Below are positions 42,701 through 54,700 of a DNA stretch of 64,000 nt, piece by piece (positions within the stretch are counted from its first letter, which is position 1; the number at the start of each line of letters is the position of its first letter). The notes beneath the pieces were generated by a model. That model saw nothing but the letters and a program-made list of their open reading frames with translations. It had not been told where the DNA came from and did not search any database. The translations under genes and the position numbers were made by a program. The DNA is from Pogonophryne albipinna (taxonomy: Eukaryota; Chordata; Actinopteri; Perciformes; Artedidraconidae): positions 41,504,283-41,568,282 of the forward strand of contig CM053250.1 of NCBI GenBank assembly GCA_028583405.1, given 5' to 3'.

Positions 42701-45700
42701 TTAAAAACATGTAGTGGTACTAGCTTGGTAATTTTCCATTCTTTTTGCAGACTGTTCCATGTTAGTGGAGCTGCACATCTAAAAGCTTTCTTCCCTAAGA
42801 CAGTCCTAGCACTTGGCACATTTAATAAAATCACAGCATGCGATCTCAGGCAATAAGTACTTTCAATTCGCAGAGAGATCAGGGAGCAGATATAAGATGG
42901 TAGTTTATCCAACATGGCTTTGTAAATGAAAAAGTACCAGTGACTGAGCCTCCGTACAGTAAGTGATGGCATAACCGCCTTGGTATACAGGGTACAGTGA
43001 TGCGTAAGTGCTTTACAATTTGTCAAAAATCTCAGTGCACTGTGATATGCAGCATCTAACTTGCTCAGGTAATTGGCAGGTGCATTCATATATAACAAAT
43101 CACCATAGTCCAGCACAGGTAAAAAGGTCACAGAGCCTTTTCCTGGCCTCAAGCGAGAAACAGGACTTGTTCCTGTAGAAGAAACCTAGCCTAACCCTCT
43201 GCTTTTTAAGCAGGTTATTTACATGAAATTTAAAAGTGAGACAATCATCAAGCCAGATACCCAGGTATTTGTAACAGGTAACCACTTCAAGTTGTATTCC
43301 TTGCGTAGTTACAATATCCAAAGCAGTCTCCGGTGTATTTTTAGCTTTAGCTTTAGAAAAGAGCATTATCTTGGTTTTATCCACATTTAAAAGAAGCTTA
43401 AGCTCAGAGAGCTGAGCCTGAATAATGTTAAAAACAGCCTGTAATTTAACAACAGCCTCGTTAATCGAGGGACCTGCACAATACATCACGGTATCATCCG
43501 CATAAAAATGTAAGGTTGCTCCTTCGACATTTTCACCTAAACTATTAATATAGATAGAGAATAATAGCGGACCTAAAACTGAACCTTGTGGTACACCATT
43601 AGTGATGTTTAACCACATTGGGACCTTTCAGAGAGGTAGTTTACAAACCACCCCACTGCATGGCTGGATATGCCAATACTGACCAGCCTCTGCTTCAAAA
43701 TGCGATGATCGACGGTATCAAAAGCTTTGGATAGGTCAACAAATAGAGCTGCACAACTCTGCTTATTATCTAAAATACTCGTAATATCATTTACCACTTT
43801 CATTGTGGCAGTGATGGTGCTATGTTGCTTTCTGAAGCCTGACTGATGTTTAGACAGGATGTCATTTGTACTTAAAAACTCCTTTACTTGTTCACTCACT
43901 AGGCGTTCAAGAACCTGAGCCAGAACTGACAATTTAGAGATGGGTCTATAATTGTTTAATAAGGTGGCCTCCCCTCCTTTTAGTAGTGGCAGGACATACG
44001 CTGACTTCCATACTTTTGGGATTTTGTTCGTGCTGAGAGAGAGGTTAAAAAGAGTAGTAAGAGGTGGAGCAATAAAATCTGCAGCTATCTTTAAAAAGAA
44101 AGGTTCTACGTTGTCCGGACCAGCCGGCTTTTTAGGATCTAGCTTGGTTAAGACTTCACGAACAACATCAACAGTAAAAGGAGTAAAACTGAAAGGGTTT
44201 TCCAGACCACATTGTTCTGAGTCACCGACTGTGGTGTTCACAGAAGCAGAATTAGAAACAGAAAAGTTAAGATTTGTGATAAGCTTTAGGTATTGCAATT
44301 TCACACGTGTACAAAAGTATAGCTTAATTCAACTGATGAGTGCTATGTGAATAAATGTAAGCGATGTGATGCAAGTAGCTCTTGGCCACTTTCATTTTTT
44401 CAAAGTAGCTCTCAGATGGAGAAAGGTTGGAGACCCCTGCTCTAATAGAACCTCGAGAGGTCAGAGAGGGGAAAGGTTTTGGATAAAGAGAAAATAGAAT
44501 GAAATAGACTACAGGAGTAGAGAGTGTGAGAAGTAGAGAGAGAATAGATTTAGAAGAATGAGAAGTAGTAATAACCTTAGTTTTAAATATAAGATCAAAG
44601 CTTTTAGGATTTTAAGTGAAGAAGTAAGAACCAAAATGTAGGTGAAGAGGCACAACGTGTTGATTGTGTTATACAATCAACACATAGAGTGCCACAGTGA
44701 CGCGTCCTAAAACCCGGAAGTAAGTTAGCATTTTACCACTTCCGGTTCCTTCGACAAAAAGCAATGCAATTTCTCCATAGGACTTTGGAAAATAGCTGGA
44801 AATCTGTGGTTGACGCAAATTGAAGAGACAGATCACGTTTTGTTCAGCCGGATAATATCCACATGTCTACCCTACTTTTATAATTTTCGAATCATAAATC
44901 TAATCGATAGATTTATGATCGATAGATTTAGGATTCGAAAATTATAAAAGTAAGGAAGGAGTTTACTTCCGGGTTTTAGGACGCGTCACTGTGGCACTCT
45001 ATTGCCATATATAGCCAATAATGATCGGCATCTTCTCAGGGTAACTTTAATGCCTTTTTGTAGACTTGTTGTCTTATTTTAGAGTCTTTCAAAATATTCT
45101 TTCAGATGGCAAATATTATTTCTTTAAATGTTATTTTTACATACAGCAAGGACGAACTGAAAAATTGTAATGTGTAACATTTGCGCACACTTTCTACACT
45201 GCTGAACTGAACCTTCGACCCACAATAAGTGTGTGTGTACTGTCTAAAAATCCCCCACTAAGACCTCGACCTGTGTGTTGCAGGTGTTCCGCTGCGGGGA
45301 CCAGGCGGGGGGGGTGCTGCGGGGCCTCAGCCAGCAGCGGCAGCAGCACCAGCTGTGTGACGTGGTGCTGCTGGCCGACAGTAGGCGGCTCCCGGCCCAC
45401 CGGGCCCTGCTGGCCCTCTCCAGCCCGTACTTCCACGCCATGTTCACCCTGGGCATGAGGGAGAAATGCCAGGAAGAGGTACATGTAGTGAGGCAAAGAA
45501 CAGATTATACTACGGGAATTTGATGATTTGAACAGAAGCCTTGGTTTCCTTTTGTCTTCCTTCCACATTCTGTTTCCTTTTTATTTTTCTAGAACTGCAT
45601 TCCTCTCATTTTCATCTACGTTTACTTATAAAGATCTATAGACTAGGTTAATCATATTCTTTTAATGTCAAGATAACTCATTGTCAGTCAGGATCTATGC

Positions 45701-48700
45701 TGTCAATAATGGGTGTAGTATCTATAGTATCTACATCTGGGTTCTCTAAGGCAGGGGTTCCCAACCCCCGGTCCGGGCCGCGGAGGTGCTACTGCCGGGC
45801 CGCAAAATAGCTGAGTTTATCGTAATATTTGCAGAATTATAAATATATAAAAATATTTTATCAAAAGAAAATTCTATTTTTTTTTCTTTTTTCGCACCTA
45901 TACCTGTCATATTATTTCATCCAAAACATACAAAATAAATCAAAATTGGTTAGCATAAGGTCTCAGCCTCTCGTGCGCAGAGAAAGTTACCGGTGTGCCA
46001 ATAGGAAGTGGAGCACACAGGAGACAACCTCCTACATACAATTAGCCACCTATATTATATTATATTAATATTTGTAAAGCGGTCCTAATTTTTTGTTTTA
46101 ATTGTATCCTGGTTTTAAACGTTGTTAATATGTTTTGGATGCATATTGGTATTTCTTCAGGCTGTTAAATACAATTAGCCTCTGTTGCCACCTGCTGGTG
46201 AGTAAATATTAAAATCAGTTCAAATTGACAACCGGTCCGCAAATTGTTTTTAATGTATCTGCCGGCCCTTGGCACAATAAAGGTTTGGAACCCCTGCTCT
46301 AAGGTACCTTTAACCCAAAACTTTAACAACACAGGTTTATTCAGTTTCTTGGTTTAATAATTTCACTAAGATAATGATTATAAGGAGATATGCTGTAGAA
46401 AACTCTGCAACAGAGAAGTAGGAGCTCCACCCCGCACAAAACACACAAAAACCACAACAAAGATCAGCTGTGTGTAAGTCTTTGGTCTGAGATCCTTATA
46501 CAAATCAGTTTTTGTCAGTAGCTGTCTGCCTAAAATGACGTGGGATCTGTGAGGAATAACCTCAGAAGTAAAATAAAACTCTGCTTAGTCAGGTGTCCTT
46601 TAACTCTGTTCCTACGGCCTTGTGCTGTGGATGGCAGGTGGAAACAGCTCCAGGATGTCATAGACAGGATAATCATTCAAAAGATAAAATTTCTAAGAAA
46701 CTCCATTAATATCCAGAGGAATGGCATCAGATCTAGAAGCTTCCGTGTGCTCAGCCGCTTAGGAGGTACCGGAAACCTCTTTAAATTCTAGTGACATCAT
46801 ATATACAACTAATTCAATCAATCAATCAATGTTTATTTATATAGCCCAATATCACAAATGTTACATTTGTCTCAGTGGACTTCACAGTTTGTACAGAATA
46901 TCAGTATGACAATACGACACCCTCTGTCCTTAGACCCTCACATCGTACAAGGAAAAACTTCCGGAGAAAACCCCACAGTTTAAAGGGAAAAATGGGAGAA
47001 ACCTCAGGGAGAGCAACAGAGGAGGGATCCCTCTCCCAGGACGGACAGACGTGCAATAGATGCCGTGTGTAAATTGAAAAGATAATACATTTGCAACATA
47101 GGTAGTCCAGATGTTTGGAAATGCATGTGTCTATAATAAGAAGATGAATCCACGAGGATATCCATCCAGGACCTATGATCCAGGACCACAGCCACGACTC
47201 AAGATCCAGGGCTCGCGATCCAGGACACAGGACCGCAGGATCATCCATGACTCCGGATCCCGGCGTATATAGACACCAAAAAGAAAGAAATTTGGGGAAG
47301 CTGGGTTAATCGGAACATGAGAGTACACAGGTATAGACAGAGAGAAGGAAGAAGTAAGATGTCCCCCGACAAACTAAGCCTATATCAGCAAAACTAGGGG
47401 CTGAATCTAATCAGCCCTAACTATAAGCTTTATCAAAAAGGAAGGTCTTAAGCGCACTCTTAAAAACGGATAGGGTGTCTGCCGCCAAAACACAAACTGG
47501 AAGCTGATTCCACAAATGTGGAGCTTGATAAGAAAAGGCTCTGGCTCCCATTGTACTTTTAGAGACTCTAGGAACAACCAACAACCCTGCATTCTTGGAA
47601 CGCAATGCCCTAGTAGGACAGTAGGGTATAATGAGTTCTTTAAGGTAAGATGGCGCCTGCCCATTAAGGGCTTTGTAGGCGAGAAGAAGACTTTTAAATT
47701 CTATCCTGTGTTCTATAGGGAGCCAGTGTAAGGCAGCCAGAACAGGAGTAATGTGGTCCCTTTTCCTAACTCTGGTTAGTACACGAGCTGCAGCATTTTG
47801 AATCAGCTGAAGTGACTTAACTGACTTCTTGGTACACCCTGATAATAAGGAGTTACAATAATCCAGCCTTGAAGTAACAAATGCATGGACTAGTTTCTCT
47901 GCATCGTTTTGAGGCAAGATATGCCTGATTTTTGCAATGTTACGTAGATGGAAGTAGGCGGTCCTTGAAATTGATTTTATGTGGGCGTTAAAGGATAAAT
48001 CCTGATCAAATATAACACCAAGATTCCTTACAGTCTCACTGGAGGCCAAATGAATGCCATCCATAGTTAGTATATCTTTAGATAATTTGTTTCATAGATT
48101 CTTCGGGCCAAGTACAATAACTTCAGTTTAAGGTCATCCACGTTTTTAAGTCCTTGAGGCAGTCTTGAATTTTATTTAGATGATTAATTTCATCAGGCTT
48201 GATTGATAAATATAGTTGAGTATCATCCGCATAACAATGAAAATTTACAGAATGATTCCTTATAATATTGCCTAACGGAAGCATATATAATGTGAACAAA
48301 ATAGGTCCGAGCACTGAGCCCTGTGGCACTCCATGGCTAACTTTCGTTTGCGTGGAAGATTCATCGTTGACACGTACAAACTGAGAGCGTTCAGATAGAT
48401 AGGACCTAAACCAGCCTTATGCAGTTCCCTGTATGCCAACTAAGTGCTCTAGTCTTTGCAATAAGATATCATGGTCGAAAGTATCAAATGCAGCACTGAG
48501 ATCGAGCAAAACAAGAATAGAGACAAGTCCCTTGTCAGAGGCTATTAGAATGTCATTTGTGACTTTAACCAGAGCTGTCTCTGTGCTATGATGTGTTCTA
48601 AAGCCAATTACCTGCATCTTCCTCTTCCTTTTCCAGGTGGAGCTGGTTGGGATGTCCTACATTGGTCTGAAGGCTGTAGTGGACTTCCTGTACAGCGGGG

Positions 48701-51700
48701 AGCTGCTGCTGGACGGGGGGAACATTGAGTCTGTGCTGGAGGCGGCCCACCTCCTGCAGGTAACCAACAGGACACTTCCTGTGAAACACATCATGTACAT
48801 TGTAGGAGAATTAGGGTGCATCACATTAAATTACAGTATGTATGAAAAACAGGTTTCTGCTCAGTTGTAGTCCAAACGACTGCAGTATTGTATTAAAAGG
48901 TCACTCAAAATAGACACAAGTGAAGCGTATAAAGTGTTGAATGCTAATAATCATTCCAGATGGAGAATAGGTTCATCATATTCTTTTAATTGGCATTTAT
49001 TCATGCAATAATCTTTTTAGTTGGGTTGAGTATTTAAAATAATTTATAATGATTAACAATTATTATACATCGATTTGACTGTGTACTATAAGTAAAATGC
49101 CAACTGTTTATACCTGTTACCGTGACAATATTCTTCAAGTGCTAATATGCCACTTATTTGTATTTCAATTGCACACCCTGTGTCACCTTGAGTTTGGAGG
49201 AAAATGTTCCTGCCCGACTGCAGGCTGAACAAAGGTTCCATACACAGAGAACAGTCTTGATGCATTCAATGTGAAAGAGGGCAGGGTTAACAACAGCAAC
49301 ACTACTTCAACAATCTGTTTACCAAATGTCAATGCCACAGTTCAAGGTCACACTACAGTAGGTGAGTGAATGATATCTTGTATAATGTTTGTTATGGGCC
49401 TGATGTCTCCCTCCTCAATAGAATGAGTTGTAGTAATAGAGGAAGAAGTAGGACATTTGGAATAAGACCTGTTTATAAGTAGCCATAGTGTGTTACAGAG
49501 TGTTATAAAGCTTAGTCATTGTTTACACAGTGCTTATATCCTTCAAATAGAGTGAAACCCTCAAAAGTAAATAAATGAACAGCATATGTCATTATGATGG
49601 AAATGAAACTCTGATCACTAAAGCTGCTGGTTGGTCCAGGTGTGGCGGGTGGTGGATCTATGCTGCCAGTACCTGGAGGGGGGGCTGAGTGAGGACAACT
49701 TCCTGTTCCTGCAGCAGCTGGCCCTGCTGTACAGCCTGGAGCGCCTGGACTCCTGCGTGGACCGCTTCGTCCTCACACACTTCGCCTCGCTGTCCTTCAC
49801 CCCCGACTTCCTGCATCACATTCCTCTACACAAACTCTCAGCGTACCTCTCCAGCGGACAGGTACATACACTGCTCAGGGGGGAGGAAATACATGCTGCA
49901 ACATACAAGGAATTTGCTTTAGTGTACTGGTGCATATCATAAACATAGTAAGATCAATTAAAAGTTAAAGCAAGTCAAATAAAGAAACATAAATGTATGC
50001 AGTGTTTCCCACAGATCTGAAATATACTTGGGCGGGTGGTGGCAGCGGGCGGGGGGGTGCGCGGAGAAAAAAAAGAAAAAGTTTTAACAACATGTTTATT
50101 TATTGACTTTTCATTCCTGTATAATCATTTTGCGCACTGTTTGTCAGAGCACTTCATCCTTCTGGGATTTCATGAAGAACAGCTCCAACGTGTATGGGAA
50201 CGCCTCTGGTGCTGGTCCATTAACTGCCAGTGTTTCCCACAGATCTGAAATATACTTGGGGGGGTGGTGGTAGCTGGGGGGGGGGGGTTGAGGTGACGTG
50301 CAACAGCATTAACATTAACCTTTCTGTTGGTCGCTTGTTAGCAGACCCTTCACGTGATGGCAGAGCGAACAGGTACAGGCAGGGCCCATAATGATAGCCC
50401 TATAGTTTAACTACCCACACATGAACATATGGAAATGGGTTACTATTTAAAAAAAATTATGTATTTATAAATGTATTTAGGAACCTATCCATGTGATTTT
50501 TTGTGGGGGTCGACCTCAAATCCTCTAGGGGGGTCCAGGGGCATGCCCCCCCCCCCCCCCGTAAGATTTTATTTTTTATTTTGGAGTTAAATCTGGTGCA
50601 TTTTGAGGGGAAAATAAAGAGACTAGATCTATGGAAACACCTATATTAAACAGAACTGTATACATTTCAATAATCATAAAATCATGGCCATAACCAATAA
50701 CATACCATTTCCAATATGAAAAAAACACTGAAACTTGTTTATTAATTTATTTTTGGTTCATTTATAGTTGTGAGTGTGTCTGTGCTCCTGAACCAGCCTC
50801 TCCTGTCTCCCTCCTCTCCCCCTGCTCCTCTTTGAGGCAGCAGCAAAGACTAGTTTTCTCTCAACAAGTTTTAAAAGTGTATCTTACCTTTTTTCACCTA
50901 GTTAACTTTTTATTTATTTATTCATGCATATTTTACTAATCACATTACATTTCATTTAGCTGACGCTTTTATCCAAAGCGACTTATAATGACCGATTACA
51001 GGGACATTCAAATAAACAAAGTCTTGGTTTTAAGAATATTAAACTTGTTTCGCCAAATTCAGATGATAAAAACAACTTTTAAGCTTGTAAAGGCATAATT
51101 ACAAGAGGCAACTTAACGTCACAGTAGGCATAACAACAGCCGGTGTTTATTGTGAGGGTTTCCCCGGGAAGCAAACACAATACACACAAATGCGTCACAG
51201 ATTATTTTGCGGTATTTGAAATAATCTACGCAGCTCGCGACGTAACTAGGAGTCTAGTGGACGGTATCAGTACTACAAGTAAAAAATAAATAATATATTT
51301 TTTTAAAATATTTTTTTATTAATTACGTTGTTTATAAATTAATCTGAGGGCCGCAAACAGAGGAGGTGGGGGCCGCATGCGGCCCGCGGGCCGCCATTTG
51401 CCCATACCTGCATTAGACCAATCACTACCCTCTCAAATGGAAATATGTGTTTACATAAATGGTGACCACACCGTTTGAGACCCACTGAGAACTTAGACTA
51501 AGTTAACTATCTAAACACTCAGAGAGTCCTTTACCTCACCTGAGCTGAGGTTATCCCGAGCTTGAATGACACACAGAGACCAATCAAGGGCTTTGATTTA
51601 TGATCTGTATGACAGTGGCCATGTCGGCAGGCCACATCATGTGGACAGCCAGTCACCCTGTGTGAGGCAGGCCACTTAACAGGCCAGAAGGAGGCGAGAT

Positions 51701-54700
51701 CAGAGCGAGGGATCATTGTCTACAAGTTAATCGATCGCAGATGGCGTCGTGGTAACGGACGAATAAAAAACTAAAAATAATAATAATAAAAAAAATAAAA
51801 AAAACTAAATGGGTCGCGAAATATACTTGGGCGGCCGTTAATATACCTGGGTGGCCCGCCCAAGTATAGTCTATGTGTGGGAAACCCTGGTATGATGGTA
51901 AAGTTATCATTACTAGTACTCGGATGTTAAAGGAGACATGTCATGGCCATTTCCACTGATCATAATTCCATTGTTGAGGTCTACTAGAATAGATTTATAT
52001 CGTGCAATTTTCCAAACTCACATTGGTTTCTCAAACAGCATCTCTGTAAACTACGTGTATTCACTGAATTTCACTCTCTGCCTTTAACGGCTCGTTGTAG
52101 CTCCAATAGCTCCAGCCCCCACCCTCCCTGTGAGCACAGTGTGCTCTGATTGGTCGGGACGTTGTGAATCGCGCTGAGCTCCGTGGAGGTGTTGTTTCCT
52201 TGTTTAGTGATACACAGCGAAACACAGCCAAACTCATCCTGAACACACACAAAGTCACAGCCGAAGTAAAAACAATAAGTGTGGCTTGATATTGAGTAAG
52301 AAAAAGGTTGATAAACGCTGTGAGAATGGGTCTGCAGAGAGAATTTCGCCGCGATCCCAACTGTCTGTTATCAGCCTGCAGCCAGGGAGGAGAAATCAGC
52401 AGATCTGCCTGCACTGAGTGTGTGAGGAAGTCCGTGGATTGGTCAATTTGGACCAATCAGCGGGGGCTTAACGTAACGGCTCCGCGGACGTAACGTAACG
52501 GCTCCACGGATTGGTCCATTTAGTTCCGGGTACGTGCTTACGTAATCTTGTACCCGGAAGAATCAAATGGACTGTGACGTATCTCCAACGAGGCGTTCTG
52601 GGGAGGTATTTTCTGTGTTAGAGTTTTACTCGCTACAGGGTGTACTTTGAGGGTTTTGACTCTGCACACCGTTTACATGCATAAAAACCTTCATAACACA
52701 CAAGGAGACGGGTAATAACCGGAAAAGCATGAAATGTGACCTTTAATGCAGCTGTGCAGAATGTAGAAGTTGTTCACAAATTGTATCTTTTAACCATCAT
52801 TAAGCCAAACACATTCCTCAATCATTCATTACACACTTCTGCTACAAATACATTGTTATTCATAGCAAACGTAAGTCCTTCAGTTGTATTTTTATCTAGT
52901 AGTTAGTATGTTAAATTACAAAATAAATTCTATAACGTGTATGAAGAGTGTTTTTGTTTTTTAAAGTAAAGAGGAAATGTGTTCAGCACTGAATCAGTTT
53001 TTCACTTTCATCATTATTCCTTCCCATCATTAAGATGACACTCACAACAGTGAGGTTTGATCAGTGTCTCCTCACCCCCCAGTCTCCCATCCTCACTCCT
53101 TTAAACAGCCACAGCTTTTTGGTAAAAGTGTAACACTGATGGTAACAATGTCCCTGTATCCATTTACCTTGCCAAGCTTACCCTGTGTGCACAATTATTA
53201 GGCAAGTCATATTTTTGAGGATTATTTTAATTATTGAACAACTAGCGTCAATCCAAAATGTTAATACATTTCAAACCTGAAAATATAAGAAAGTCAAAGT
53301 GAGGTTTTGGCTTTCTTAGGAGAATATCTATTTACATTACATGACATGTCACTTGTTAGACGCTTTTATCCAAAGCGACTTACATCCTCAGTACTCTGTG
53401 GGCAATCCCCACAGGATGGAGTGAAGTGTCTCAGGGACACAACGACATGCTGACTGCAGTGGGGTTTGAACCTCCCCTGATCCCAACACCAACGCTCTAT
53501 CCACTGCGCCACATGCCTCATCTATGTGTGCACACTTATTATGCAACTAAAGGAACAACAAAATGATCCCATCTCACATGTTTATTTTCACTTGTTAATA
53601 GTAAACAAACAACTCTATATATATATATATATATACCAATATAGCCACCCTTCTCTTCAATAACAGTCATGAGCCTTCCATTGATGGAGTCTGTCAGTTT
53701 CTGGATCTGTTGACGATCAACCACAGCCTCCCAGACTCTGATCAGAGAGCTGTACTGTGTTCCTTTAACGTAAATCTCCCTTTTAAGAAGGGCCCACAAG
53801 TTCTCTATAGAGTTTAGGTCAGGTGAGGAAGGGTGTCATTATTCTTTCATCTGTAAGGCCTTCACTGGTTCACACACAGTGGAGTACTTGGATGCATGCG
53901 ATGGAGCAGTGTCCTTCATAAAATCATGGTCTTCCTGAAAGATGCAGACCTTTTCCTGTTCCACTAATGGAAGAAAGTGTCTTCTAAAAACTGGGAGTAG
54001 GTTTGGGAGTTGATTTAGAGTCCATCTTCAACCTGAAAAGGTCCAACTAGCTCCTCTTTAATAATACCAGCCCATACCAGAACCCACCTCCACCTTGCTG
54101 GCGTCTGAGTGGAAGTGGACCTCTGGGCCCGGTACTGATCCAGCCACGGGCCCATCCATCTGGTCCGTCCAGAGTCCCCCTCATCTCATCAGTCCAGAAA
54201 ACCTTTCACAATCTGTCTTCAGATATGTCTTGGCCCAGTCTTGATCTCATGTGCCTTGTTCAGTGGGGGGTTCAGCCTCCCTCACCGTGGCCATGTCTCT
54301 GAACACCTGAGACTTCTGGGCCCTCAGGTACAGTAGGTCACAGTTCTGGAGTGTGACCGCACTGGAGGATAATGGCTTCCTGGTAGCTTCACGTTCGATT
54401 CTTCTCAGATCTGTGGCACTTAATTTGCTTATTTTTTCCTCAATATGTTTCTTGCAGCCCTGTTGACTATTAAAAAAAATTGCTTTTCAAGTCAGTTAAA
54501 TCTATTTTTTGGCCCATTTTGCCTGTTTTCATGTAGGGTGTTGATCTCCTAAGGCCACACCCTCCCTCATTACACAAATACACATCACCTGATATCCTTA
54601 AATCCAATGCACATTCAAGTTCATACAGCTAAGAGTTGGAAAATATGCATGAAAATGATGATATGATCAAAATGCTCTCTTTCATAATAATTGTGCACAC

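Larger units (their letters stand above)
41084..44447. mobile_element. hAT-type element, 3.3 kb, with a LINE inside (klhl36 intron 1)
   Basis: Body 41092-44439, ends CAGGGCTCTCCAACACGTCG and GGTTGGAGACCCCTG. Perfect 8-bp duplication CTCTAATA at 41084-41091 and 44440-44447. The sub-terminal GATCGCGAGCTACCGGTAGC is shared with the element at 56672-60194. Contains a frameshifted hAT transposase C-terminus (about 41978-42300) and a LINE (42472-44310). Confidence 0.85.

Noticed and set aside
45194..45568. Minus-strand frames across klhl36 exon 2
   Set aside because: Antisense shadow of a GC-rich coding exon. The plus frame has correct splice sites and clear BTB homology.
53395..53525. Functional tRNA gene on the minus strand
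   Set aside because: tRNA-like head joined to a LINE-type tail, as expected for a SINE, and located inside a transposon.
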